This document shows, in pieces, positions 53,226 through 62,113 of a stretch of DNA of 64,000 bases. The stretch is from Alphaproteobacteria bacterium (GTDB lineage: Bacteria; Pseudomonadota; Alphaproteobacteria; Rhizobiales; Devosiaceae), in assembly GCA_018818925.1 (NCBI GenBank), contig JAHJQZ010000057.1, forward strand, positions 1-64,000, in the 5' to 3' direction. The position numbers were made by a program, and so were the translations under genes. Under the pieces are notes generated by a model that did no database searches, was not told the origin of the DNA, and saw only the letters and a program-made list of their open reading frames with translations. Positions within the stretch are counted from its first letter, which is position 1; each line of letters opens with the position of its first letter.

Positions 53226-55694
53226 ATGCGCGATCTTGAGGCGCTGGTCGACGACATGACGCTCGAGGAGCAGGTCTCGCTGTTGTCCGGGCGCGATTCG
53301 TGGTCGGTGCCAGGCATCGCCCGCTTCGGTTTCGGCCCGATCAAGGTCACTGACGGCCCGAACGGCGCCCGCGGCGGCGGCTCGCTGATCGGCGGCATCA
53401 CGGCGGCGGCGTTTCCCATCGGCATCGCCCTCGGCGCCACCTGGAACACGGACATCGTCGGCGAGATCGGCGCGGCGCTGGCCGACGAAGTCAGGTCCAA
53501 GGATGCGCGGGTCCTGCTCGCCCCGACCGTCAACATCCAGCGCTCGGTGACCAACGGGCGCAATTTCGAATGCTATTCGGAAGACCCGATCCTGACGGCA
53601 CGGCTCGCCTCCGCGTATATTGCCGGTCTCCAGGGCAAGGGCGTCGCGGCCACGATCAAGCACTTCGCCGGCAACGAGAGCGAGATCGAGCGCACCACGG
53701 CAAGTTCCGAGATCGAGGAACGGAGCCTGCGCGAGGTCTATCTCGTCCCCTTCGAGGCGGCGGTGAAGAGCGCCGGCACCTTTGCCGTCATGTCGGCCTA
53801 CAACAAGGTCAACGGCACCTATGCCGCCGAGAACCGCTGGCTTCTGACCAAGGTTCTTCGCGAGGATTGGGGCTATGACGGCATTGTCATGTCCGACTGG
53901 TTCGGCTCGCGCACCACCGCCCCAACCATCAATGCCGGCCTCGATCTCGAAATGCCCGGCCCGACGCGCGACCGTGGCCAGAAGCTGATCGACGCCGTTG
54001 CTCGTGGCGAGGTCGCACCCGAAACCGTCCGAGCGAGTGCCCTCAGAATGCTGCGCCTGTTCGCGCGAACCGGCGCCCTCGACGCCACGGCTGAACAGCC
54101 CGAACGCGCCGACGACCGGCAAGAGCATCGGGCGCTGATCCGTCGCGCCGGCGCCGACGCCATGGTGCTTTTAAAGAATAGCGGCGTGCTGCCGCTCGAC
54201 CCGGCCGCCGCCGGCAAGATCGCCGTCATCGGTCCCAATGCCAGGACGGCGCGGATCATGGGCGGCGGATCCGCCCAGATCAACCCGCATTACAGCGTCA
54301 GTCCCTGGGACGGGCTCGTTGCGGTGCTCGGCGACGACCGACTGAGCTACGCGAGAGGCTGCACCAATCACCGTTTCGAGGACGTGATCAAGGCGGGCTT
54401 CAAGGCCGAGTACTTCGCCAACGAGACATTCGCCGGCGACCCGGTCCATGTCGGCGAATTTCCCGCCGCGCATGCCTTCTTCAACGACACCGTCGCCGAG
54501 GGCAAGGTCGACTGGCGGCATTTTTCGGCGCGCTTCACCGGCCGCTACCTGGCGGTGGAAACCCGCACCCACCGCGTCGGCGGCTATGCGGCCGGCTATA
54601 TGAAGGTCTTCGTCGACGGCAGGCTTGCCATAGACGCCTCGGCCGGCAAATGGATCAAGGGTCGCACCTTCTTCGAGGAGGGCTGCGACGAGGTCGTCGC
54701 CGAACTCGCCCTCGAAGCAGGCCGGAGCTACGAGATCGTCATCGAGCTGACCCCCAAGCCCTATGACAATCTCATTTTCACCGCCTTTGCCGTCGGCATC
54801 GGTGCGGTGCTCGGCGACGAGGCCATTGCCGAGGCGGCGCGGATCGCCGCCGAGGCCGAGATCGCGCTGGTCTTTGTCGGACGCAGCGGCGAATGGGACA
54901 CCGAAGGCAGCGACTTGAACGGCATTGCCCTTCCCGGACGGCAGGACGAACTCGTCGCCGCCGTTGCTGCGGCCAATCCGAAGACCATTGTCGTGCTGCA
55001 GACCGGCGGCCCGGTCGAAATGCCCTGGCTCGGCGCCGTCACCGGCCTTGTCGAGGCCTGGTATCCCGGCCAGGAGCTCGGCAATGCCGTCGCCGATGTC
55101 TTGACCGGCGCGGCGGAGCCCGGCGGCCGGCTGCCGCAGAGCTTCCCGGTCAAGTGGGCGGACAACCCGACCCAATCGCAGGACAGGCAAGTCTATCCCG
55201 GCCTCGACGGCAAGGTGCGCTACGAGGAAGGCGTCTTTGTCGGCTACCGCCACTACGATCGCGCCGGCATCGACCCGCTCTTCCCCTTCGGCTTCGGCCT
55301 CAGCTACACGCGCTTCGAGATGACCGGCATCGAAGTCGAAAACCTCATGGAGAGCGAAGGCGTCGTGCGCGTCCATGCCGGGTTGAGAAACACCGGCGCC
55401 CGGTCCGGCTCGACCGTCATCCAGATTTATGTCGGCGACGAGCAGGCTTCGGTGCCGCGTCCGGTCAAGGAGCTGAAGGCTTTCGTCAAGATCGTCCTCG
55501 ACGCCAATGACGGATGCACCGTGAGCCTTGATCTCAGGCCACGCGATTTCGCCTTTTTCGACGTCGTGGCCCAATGCTGGCGCATCGAGGCGGGGACCTT
55601 CGAAATCCTGTGCGGCTTCTCGGCGGCCGACATCCAGGCGAGCTGGAAGATCGCGCTCGAGGCCGCGACCATCGCCGTTGGCGATCCGCTTTAG
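53226..55694 (+). CDS. Glycoside hydrolase family 3 beta-glucosidase with PA14 insert
   Basis: The 822-residue enzyme has the GH3 N-terminal barrel with the nucleophile Asp224 in GIVMSDWFG, a second GH3 domain, a PA14-like insert (about residues 395-535, WRHFSARFTGRYLAVE) and a C-terminal fibronectin-type domain (VHAGLRNTGARSGSTVIQIYV). There is no signal peptide, so it is probably cytoplasmic. AGGAGG precedes the ATG by five bases. No sugar transporter adjoins it. The linkage specificity cannot be told from motifs. Confidence 0.93.
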   Translation: MRDLEALVDDMTLEEQVSLLSGRDSWSVPGIARFGFGPIKVTDGPNGARGGGSLIGGITAAAFPIGIALGATWNTDIVGEIGAALADEVRSKDARVLLAPTVNIQRSVTNGRNFECYSEDPILTARLASAYIAGLQGKGVAATIKHFAGNESEIERTTASSEIEERSLREVYLVPFEAAVKSAGTFAVMSAYNKVNGTYAAENRWLLTKVLREDWGYDGIVMSDWFGSRTTAPTINAGLDLEMPGPTRDRGQKLIDAVARGEVAPETVRASALRMLRLFARTGALDATAEQPERADDRQEHRALIRRAGADAMVLLKNSGVLPLDPAAAGKIAVIGPNARTARIMGGGSAQINPHYSVSPWDGLVAVLGDDRLSYARGCTNHRFEDVIKAGFKAEYFANETFAGDPVHVGEFPAAHAFFNDTVAEGKVDWRHFSARFTGRYLAVETRTHRVGGYAAGYMKVFVDGRLAIDASAGKWIKGRTFFEEGCDEVVAELALEAGRSYEIVIELTPKPYDNLIFTAFAVGIGAVLGDEAIAEAARIAAEAEIALVFVGRSGEWDTEGSDLNGIALPGRQDELVAAVAAANPKTIVVLQTGGPVEMPWLGAVTGLVEAWYPGQELGNAVADVLTGAAEPGGRLPQSFPVKWADNPTQSQDRQVYPGLDGKVRYEEGVFVGYRHYDRAGIDPLFPFGFGLSYTRFEMTGIEVENLMESEGVVRVHAGLRNTGARSGSTVIQIYVGDEQASVPRPVKELKAFVKIVLDANDGCTVSLDLRPRDFAFFDVVAQCWRIEAGTFEILCGFSAADIQASWKIALEAATIAVGDPL

Positions 55695-55709
55695 GCGCCA
55701 GACGGTCCT

Positions 55710-55736
55710 TCACCTCGCCCTTTTGGGAAGAGGTGA
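55710..55736. terminator. Possible hairpin between convergent GH3 and HxlR genes
   Basis: TCACCTC (55710-55716) pairs with GAGGTGA (55730-55736), with CCC/GGG inside. There is no clear T-run, so termination is uncertain. Confidence 0.35.
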
Positions 55737-55746
55737 CTCGGCGGCC

Positions 55747-56136
55747 CTATTCCGCCGCCATCCACACCTTGCCGTCGCGGGCATCGTAGTCGGTGCGCGC
55801 CTCGAGCATGTCGGCGTAATGGGCTACCGACCAGTCCCACAGGCCGTTGATCGCCGGCAGGAGCGTCTGGCCCAGTGGGGTCAGCGCATATTCGACCCGT
55901 GGCGGGATTTCCGGATACATGGTCCTGACCACCAGCCCGTCGCGTTCGAGATTCCGGAGGGTCAGCGTCAGCATGCGCTGGGAGATGCCGCCGATCTGGC
56001 GCTTGAGGCTGTTGAAGCGCACCGGCCCGTCGTTCAATTTCCCGACGACCATGACGCTCCATTTGTCGCCGATCCGGCTCAGGACGTCGCTCATGGCGGA
56101 ACAATTGTTGCTGATCTGGCTGTCGTGCTCGGTCAT
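55747..56136 (-). CDS. HxlR-family transcriptional regulator
   Basis: The 129-residue winged-helix protein shows the HxlR pattern: a lone cysteine near the start (NNCSAMSDVLSRIGDKWS), RFNSLKRQIGGISQRMLTLTLRNLERDGLV and VEYALTPLG. Some members sense electrophiles or quinones through that cysteine. The ATG at 56136 is chosen by family length. It lies 127 bp downstream of the DJ-1-like gene, on the same strand. Confidence 0.9.
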   Translation of the reverse strand: MTEHDSQISNNCSAMSDVLSRIGDKWSVMVVGKLNDGPVRFNSLKRQIGGISQRMLTLTLRNLERDGLVVRTMYPEIPPRVEYALTPLGQTLLPAINGLWDWSVAHYADMLEARTDYDARDGKVWMAAE

Positions 56137-56263
56137 TCGTCTCACGCGGCGCACTGGATACGGTATCGCTTCTAGCACCAGTTCCGCTTTGTGACCAGAG
56201 CACGACCGCATACATGGTATGCGCCGGTAGCTGCCCTGCAGTGCCGCCGGCGCGGGCGCTCCG

Positions 56264-56836
56264 TCAAGCTGCGCGATGCTCGGCGCCGAGCACGCCGACA
56301 TAAAAGTCGAGCTGCGGCCCGCCGAAGCCGAGCGCCTCGCACACTGCCTTCATGAAACTGACAGGCGCCGTGCCCGCCGCCGTGATGATGCCGTCATACG
56401 ACAGGGCCGGGGGCTGCGCGACGAAGCGGGCGCCGCCGCGATAGCCCTCGACCGAAGCAAGTTCCTCGGCCGAATTTCCGGTATGCGGCACGCCGTCGAT
56501 GAGGCCGGTTTGGGCGAGCGCCTTGACCGCGCCGCAGATCGCCGCGACCGGCTTGCCCCTTGCCCGCATGCCGCGCATCAGCGCGACAAGATCGGCGCCG
56601 GCCGGGAGATCCCATTGCGTGCCGCCATTGACGATGAGCATGTCGATTTCGTCGGCTGACAGCGCGGCGAGCGCTGCCGCGGGGGTCACGGCAAAGCCGC
56701 CGGACGAGGTGACCGGTTTGCCGTCAGGGCTCGCGGTCACCACGTTGACGCCGTAAAAGCCGCGCAGCACCGCCGCGAGCATGGCGCTTTCCCAGTCGGT
56801 GTAGTTCTCGGTCAGGACGATCGCGATTTTGGTCAT
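56264..56836 (-). CDS. DJ-1/PfpI family protein
   Basis: The 190-residue protein has the DJ-1 fold with the nucleophile Cys101 in AAICGAV and Glu16 (DWESAML) beside it. Members include glyoxalase III-like, chaperone-like and protease-like proteins; which applies is unclear. GGAGA lies seven bases before ATG 56836. It may be a target of the HxlR gene. Confidence 0.88.
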   Translation of the reverse strand: MTKIAIVLTENYTDWESAMLAAVLRGFYGVNVVTASPDGKPVTSSGGFAVTPAAALAALSADEIDMLIVNGGTQWDLPAGADLVALMRGMRARGKPVAAICGAVKALAQTGLIDGVPHTGNSAEELASVEGYRGGARFVAQPPALSYDGIITAAGTAPVSFMKAVCEALGFGGPQLDFYVGVLGAEHRAA

Positions 56837-57003
56837 GGTTCGGTCTCCGTGTGGCTGATGGCGCGTCGATATCAGCACCTACTGTCAAATTATGGCAGCG
56901 GGTTGCATGCGCCCTGGGGAACTGGCGCCGCGTCACATTGCCCGCCGCGATGACGGCTGCTAGGAGTAGCCCGCCTGTTCGCCGTTTCCGGAGCCTTTCG
57001 CCC

Positions 57004-58116
57004 ATGCCAGCATGGCGCCGTGCCCTTTTCGCCTTCGTTTTTGCCCTCGCTGCGCTGGCGGCCGGGGCGTCCTCTGCCATGCCGCGCCTTTTGCTCGACA
57101 TGCGCTCCGGCGAGGTGCTGTTCGCCGACGAGGCGGGCCAGCCCTGGCATCCGGCTTCCCTCACCAAGCTGATGACCGCCTATGTCACCTTCGAGGCCAT
57201 CGCCGCCGGACGGCTGACCCTCGACACCCCGGTGATCATCTCGGAGCGCGCCCTTGCGGAACCGCCGGCCAAGATCGGCCTGCCGGTCGATACTGCGCTG
57301 ACGCTCGAGAACGCGCTTTACCTGCTCATCGTCAAGTCGGCCAACGACATCGCCGTCGCCATCGCCGAAACGGTTTCAGGCAGCGTCGAGGATTTCGTCT
57401 TCGAAATGAACGTCACGGCCAGCGCCCTGGGCATGAGCGCCAGCCATTTCACCAATCCGAATGGGCTGCACGATCCCGACCAGGTCACAACGGCGCGCGA
57501 TCTCGCGGTTCTGGCGCTCAGTATCCGCATTCGCCATCCGCAATACGACGCGCTGTTCGCCACCGAATCGGTGCAGCTCGGCAAGGCCCGGCTCGACAGC
57601 AACAACAATCTTTTGACCGGCTTTGCCGGCGCCGATGGCATGAAGACCGGCTATGTCTGCTCCTCGGGGCTCAACATCGTCGCCACCGCCACCCGCCAAG
57701 GCCGCGACCTGATGGCCGTCGTGCTCGGTTCCGCCTCGGCCCGCGAGCGCGGCGAGGTCGCCGCCCAGCTTCTCCTTTCGGGGTTTTCCGGCCAGATTTC
57801 CGGCTCGGGCAGAAGTGTCGCCGCCATTGCCAATGACGGTGGCGCGCCGACCGACATGCGCCCGCTGATCTGCGGCAAGGAGGCCGGCGATTATGTCGCC
57901 TCGCGCGCCGAGGCCTATCCCTACGGTCTTGAGGGCGAGCCGAGCTTTCTGAGCGACAAAGTCGCGTCGCATGTCCATGCCGTCTCCCTGCTCGGCAGGC
58001 TGCGCAGCGTGCCCCTGCCCCGTTCCCGCCCGCTCTGGGCCCCCGAGCCGCCGCCGTCCCCGACACTCGACTTCCCCCTGCCGCGTCCCCGGCCGTTCCT
58101 CAGGGGAACCCTCTAG
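57004..58116 (+). CDS. D-alanyl-D-alanine carboxypeptidase (low-molecular-weight PBP)
   Basis: The 370-residue enzyme trims pentapeptides in peptidoglycan. It has a signal sequence (to about residue 25) and all three penicillin-binding motifs: SLTK (Ser52-Lys55), SAN (112-114) and KTG (214-216). The C terminus is basic and proline-rich. A longer frame starts at 56851, but the ATG at 57004 gives the signal peptide at the N terminus. Confidence 0.93.
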   Translation: MPAWRRALFAFVFALAALAAGASSAMPRLLLDMRSGEVLFADEAGQPWHPASLTKLMTAYVTFEAIAAGRLTLDTPVIISERALAEPPAKIGLPVDTALTLENALYLLIVKSANDIAVAIAETVSGSVEDFVFEMNVTASALGMSASHFTNPNGLHDPDQVTTARDLAVLALSIRIRHPQYDALFATESVQLGKARLDSNNNLLTGFAGADGMKTGYVCSSGLNIVATATRQGRDLMAVVLGSASARERGEVAAQLLLSGFSGQISGSGRSVAAIANDGGAPTDMRPLICGKEAGDYVASRAEAYPYGLEGEPSFLSDKVASHVHAVSLLGRLRSVPLPRSRPLWAPEPPPSPTLDFPLPRPRPFLRGTL

Positions 58117-58136
58117 GGGGGCGTCTTGCTCCGGCG

Positions 58137-58400
58137 CCTCCTCCCCGCCGGGGAAAGGGCAATCGCATTTGGCGACGGCATGCCGTGTGGCCCCACCCTC
58201 ACCCGCCCTTCGGGCCTTGGGCGCTGACCTTGCTCCGCTGGAGCAAGGTCAGCGCCCAAGTCTCCCGTCAAGGGAGAGGGGGAAGGAGCCCTAGTTTCCG
58301 CGGTTGTCTTCCTTCTCCCCTTGCGGGAGAAGGTGGCGCGAAGCGCCGGATGAGGGGAGCTGCGCAACCAAATGCGATTGCCTTGCCATCACGGGGAGGG
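58137..58400. repeat. Composite palindromic element, family C, with nested hairpins
   Basis: A 15-bp perfect inverted repeat (GGCAATCGCATTTGG at 58158-58172 and its complement at 58368-58382), extended imperfectly outward, bounds this ~260-bp element. At its centre lies a perfect 21-bp hairpin (58216-58236 with 58240-58260, loop GCT). It also holds CTCCCCTTGCGGGAGAAGG-type blocks. It lies between convergent genes and contains no gene. Confidence 0.85.
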
Positions 58401-58412
58401 TGAGCGAAGCCG

Positions 58413-61400
58413 TCAGTGGAAATTCCGGCCGCTCGGCAGCGCCGCTTCCGCTGCACGCCGCGCCCGCTCCTCGCGGGCCGCGTCCATGGCGATCCACGGA
58501 TTCTGGCGCGGGCCGCGGCCCTCGTCGGCCCGGGCCTGGCCCTCGCTCCCCACCTCGGCGTCATCGCCGAGCGCCGTTATCGCCGATGTCAGGTCGGTCA
58601 TCTGCCGCGCCACCAGATGCACCACCTCGCCCTCGCGCTGCACCTGGCCCCTGATGGCGACGAAACGCGCCCCGAGCACCACCCGCCGCCACACTTCGAA
58701 GGTTTTTGGCCAGACGATGATGTTGGCGATGCCGGTCTCGTCCTCGAGCGTCATGAACACGACCCCGCTCGCCGTACCCGGCCGCTGGCGCACCAGAACC
58801 AGCCCCGCCACCTCGACCACGTGACCGTGCCCCCTTTGAGCGAGCTCGGCGCAGGAAAGCGTCCCGCGCGCCCGCAATCCCGACCGCACGAAACTGACCG
58901 GATGCGCCCTCAATGACAGCCCGAGATGCCTATAGTCGTGGATCACCTCCTCGCCCGGCGGCATGGGCGGCAGGTCGGCATCCGGTTCCTTGCGGGGATC
59001 GCGTTCCGACGCGGCGGCAAAAAGCGGCAGCGTCTCGGCCCCGTCCGTGCCCTTCAATCCCTTGACGGCCCAGAGCGCGTCGCGCCGGCCGAGCCCCAGC
59101 GAGGTGAACATGTCGGCCTCGGCCAGGCGTTCGAGCACCGGGGCGCCGAGCCCGGTCCTCAGCCACAGATCCCTGACTGAATCATAGCCCCTGCCGCGCC
59201 GGGCGACGATCAGCGCCGCGTCGGTCTGCTTCAGCCCCTTGACGCGCGAGAAGCCGAGCCGCACCGCGTGATCGGCCCATATGTCGTCCGCCATTGCCTT
59301 GTACCGGTCCCACAGGTGCCCGGCCGCCCGCCGTCCCCTTTCCAGCCCGTTTTCCAGTTGCGAAAAATTGATTTCCGGTTCGCGAAATTCGACGCCGTGC
59401 TCGCCGGCGTCGCGGACGATCTGGGCCGGTGCGTAAAAGCCCATGGGCTGGGAACTGAGAAGCGCCGCCGCGAACACGTCCGGATAATGGCATTTGAGCC
59501 AGCACGAGACATAGACCAGAAGCGCAAAGCTTGCCGCGTGGCTTTCCGGAAAACCGTAATCGGCGAAGCCCTCGATCTGGCGGAAGCAGCGCTCGGCGAA
59601 ATCCTGGGTGTAGCCCCGTTCGAGCATGCCCGAGACCAGCTTGTCGCGGAATGTGCCGATGGTGCCGGTGCGCCGGAAGGTCGCCATGGCCCGCCGCAAC
59701 TGATCGGCCTCGCCCGGCGTGAAGCCGCCGGCGACGATGGCGATCTGCATCGCCTGTTCCTGGAAGAGGGGAATGCCGAGCGTGCGCTTCAAAACCGCAT
59801 GCAGCGCCGGCCCGACCTCCTCGGGCATCTCCTTGCCCTGCCTTCGCTTCAAATAGGGATGGACCATGCCGCCCTGGATCGGCCCGGGCCGGACGATCGC
59901 CACCTCGATGACGAGGTCATAGAACTCTTTCGGCCTCAAGCGCGGCAGCATCGACATCTGCGCCCGGCTCTCGATCTGGAACACCCCGAGAGTATCGGCA
60001 TGCTGGATCATCTCGTAGACGCGCGGATCCTGGTCCCTGAGGATATCGCTGAGCGTCGGCTCGAGGCCGTAATGGAGCTTCATGAACTCGAAGGCGCGGC
60101 GGATGCAGGTAAGCATGCCGAGCGCCAAGACGTCGACCTTCAATATGCCGAGCGCGTCGAGATCGTCCTTGTCCCATTCGACCGTCGTCCGGCCCTCCAT
60201 CGCCGCATTGTGGATCGGGATCGAGGCATCGAGCCGGTCGCCGGTCAGAACGAAGCCCCCCACATGCTGGCTGAGATGGCGGGGAAACCCGATCAGCTCG
60301 GACACGAGCTTGAGCACCAGCTTGAGCGTCGGATCGGACCCGTCGAGCCCGAGTTCTTTAAGCCGTTCCTCTTTGATCCCCCTGGAATGCCAGCCCCAGT
60401 TGAGCCCGTTGAGCGCTCCGATCAGGTCGTCGGAAAGGCCGAACACCTTGCCGATCTCGCGGACGGCGCCGCGCGTCCGGTAGGTGACGACAGTCGCGGT
60501 CAGTGCCGCCCGGTGCCGGCCGTATTTCTCGTAAAGGTACTGGATCACCTCCTCGCGCCGCTCATGCTCGAAATCGACATCGATATCGGGCGGCTCGTCG
60601 CGCTCGGTCGAGATGAACCGCCCGAAGACGAGATTGCCGACCATGGGGTCGACCTCGGTGACCCCGAGGCAATAGCAGACCGTCGAATTGGCCGCCGAGC
60701 CGCGCCCCTGGCACAGGATCCCGCGCTCCTCGCGGGCATAGCGCACCAGGTCGTGGACGGTGAGGAAATAGGCGGCATAGCGCTTTTCGGTGATGAGGCG
60801 CAGTTCCTTGAGGGCCATGCGCCTGACCTTGAAGGGAATGCCGGAAGGATAGCGCTTTTTCGCCCCAGCCCAGGTCAGGCGTTCGAGTGTTTGCTGCGCC
60901 GTCTCGCCATTGCCCACCGTTTCCTCGGGGTAATTGTACCTCAGATCGTCGAGCGAGAAGCTTAACCTGTTGCTGAAGCATTGCGTTTCGGCGAGCGCCT
61001 GCTTGTGGTCGCGGAAAAGCCGCGCCATTTCGTCCGGTGATTTGAGATGCCGCTCGGCATTCTGTTCGAGCAGCCGCCCGGCCTCGGCAATGGTCACATG
61101 CGCGCGGATCGCGGTCAGGACATCCTGCAGGGGCCGGCGCGCCTTGTCGTGATAGAGCACGTCATTGGTTGCGAGCATCGGCACGCCGGCCATCTCCGCC
61201 AGCGCCGCCAGGGCGTTGAGTCGTGCCCGGTCGTCGCCCATGAGCCGGCAGGACGCCCCGACCCAGACCCGGCCCGGTGCCCAGGCAGCGAGCGTTTCGA
61301 TCGTCGGCCGCGCCGCGAAAACCGCGTCATCGCCCGGCAGCACGATGAACAATTGCCCCTCGGCGAAATCGACCACATCATCAAGACCAAGGATGCAGTC

Positions 61401-61727
61401 GCCCTTTTCCGCCCGCCGGTTGCCGCGCGTCAGCAACTGGGTGAGGCGCCCATAGGCCGACCGGTCGGTCGGGTAGGCGACAATGTCCGGCGTACCGTCT
61501 GCAAAGCAGAGCCGCACCCCGACGAAATAGCCGAAATCGGGCGCCGTCTTGCCGATCTCGCGCATCATCACATGGGCACGCACCGCCCCGGCGAAGGAAT
61601 TGCGGTCGCACAAGCCGAGCCCGGCAAGCCCGAGGCTCGCCGCCCGGACCACCAGCTCGTCCGGATGCGAGCCGCCGCGCAGAAAGGAGAAGTTCGAGAC
61701 CGCGATGAGTTCGGTGTAGGCGGTCAT
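58413..61727 (-). CDS. dnaE2: Error-prone DNA polymerase DnaE2
   Basis: The 1104-residue C-family polymerase starts with a PHP domain (YTELIAVSNFSFLRGGSHPDEL) and has the polymerase core with RGSAANSTVCYCLGVTEVDP and EPPDIDVDFEHERREEVIQYLYEKYG, which carries catalytic aspartates. DnaE2 performs mutagenic translesion synthesis with ImuB. ATG 61727 has GGAGA eight bases upstream. It follows imuB on the same strand after a 386-bp gap filled by a repeat. Confidence 0.95.
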   Translation of the reverse strand: MTAYTELIAVSNFSFLRGGSHPDELVVRAASLGLAGLGLCDRNSFAGAVRAHVMMREIGKTAPDFGYFVGVRLCFADGTPDIVAYPTDRSAYGRLTQLLTRGNRRAEKGDCILGLDDVVDFAEGQLFIVLPGDDAVFAARPTIETLAAWAPGRVWVGASCRLMGDDRARLNALAALAEMAGVPMLATNDVLYHDKARRPLQDVLTAIRAHVTIAEAGRLLEQNAERHLKSPDEMARLFRDHKQALAETQCFSNRLSFSLDDLRYNYPEETVGNGETAQQTLERLTWAGAKKRYPSGIPFKVRRMALKELRLITEKRYAAYFLTVHDLVRYAREERGILCQGRGSAANSTVCYCLGVTEVDPMVGNLVFGRFISTERDEPPDIDVDFEHERREEVIQYLYEKYGRHRAALTATVVTYRTRGAVREIGKVFGLSDDLIGALNGLNWGWHSRGIKEERLKELGLDGSDPTLKLVLKLVSELIGFPRHLSQHVGGFVLTGDRLDASIPIHNAAMEGRTTVEWDKDDLDALGILKVDVLALGMLTCIRRAFEFMKLHYGLEPTLSDILRDQDPRVYEMIQHADTLGVFQIESRAQMSMLPRLRPKEFYDLVIEVAIVRPGPIQGGMVHPYLKRRQGKEMPEEVGPALHAVLKRTLGIPLFQEQAMQIAIVAGGFTPGEADQLRRAMATFRRTGTIGTFRDKLVSGMLERGYTQDFAERCFRQIEGFADYGFPESHAASFALLVYVSCWLKCHYPDVFAAALLSSQPMGFYAPAQIVRDAGEHGVEFREPEINFSQLENGLERGRRAAGHLWDRYKAMADDIWADHAVRLGFSRVKGLKQTDAALIVARRGRGYDSVRDLWLRTGLGAPVLERLAEADMFTSLGLGRRDALWAVKGLKGTDGAETLPLFAAASERDPRKEPDADLPPMPPGEEVIHDYRHLGLSLRAHPVSFVRSGLRARGTLSCAELAQRGHGHVVEVAGLVLVRQRPGTASGVVFMTLEDETGIANIIVWPKTFEVWRRVVLGARFVAIRGQVQREGEVVHLVARQMTDLTSAITALGDDAEVGSEGQARADEGRGPRQNPWIAMDAAREERARRAAEAALPSGRNFH

Positions 61728-62113
61728 TTCCATTTCTCCAACGGACCATCCGGCATCCCTTCTCCCTCCCCTTGACGGGGAGGTAGCCCGGCAAAGCCGG
61801 GCCGGGTGGGGTGGAGCCACAAGCGCCGGCGTCCGAACCCTCCACCCTCGATCCCTTCCCCTTGCGGACAGGGTTGGCGAACAGGACTTGGCCCCTTCGC
61901 CAAATCCGTCGTGAGCCTGGGTGGAGGCTTGCAACGTCAGCATGTTACGCCCCACCCCACCCGACCTGCCTTCGGCAGGCCACCCTCCCCGTCAAGGGGA
62001 GGGAGAAGACGGGCCCCCGGCACAAACCGCCTGCCATTCGGGCATGGCCCTCATGGCCTTCTTCCCTCCAATCGTGCCGGTGGCACGATTGGCCCATTCG
62101 GGACGGGTCGAAG
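61728..62113. other. Intergenic region between imuB and dnaE2
   Basis: This 386-bp stretch contains no gene. Most of it is the inverted-repeat element at 61759-62009. I see no GAAC-N7-GAAC (the alphaproteobacterial LexA box) in it, so dnaE2 probably depends on the promoter upstream of imuA/imuB outside the window. Confidence 0.5.
61759..62009. repeat. 251-bp inverted-repeat element, family C, between imuB and dnaE2
   Basis: The ends are a perfect 25-bp inverted repeat (61759-61783 and 61985-62009, containing CCCTCCCCTTGACGGGGAGG). A second pair, CGGGTGGGGTGG (61803-61814) and its complement (61952-61963), lies inside. Each half matches the single copy at 47753. It is MITE-like in form, but no target duplication was identified. 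Confidence 0.88.
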
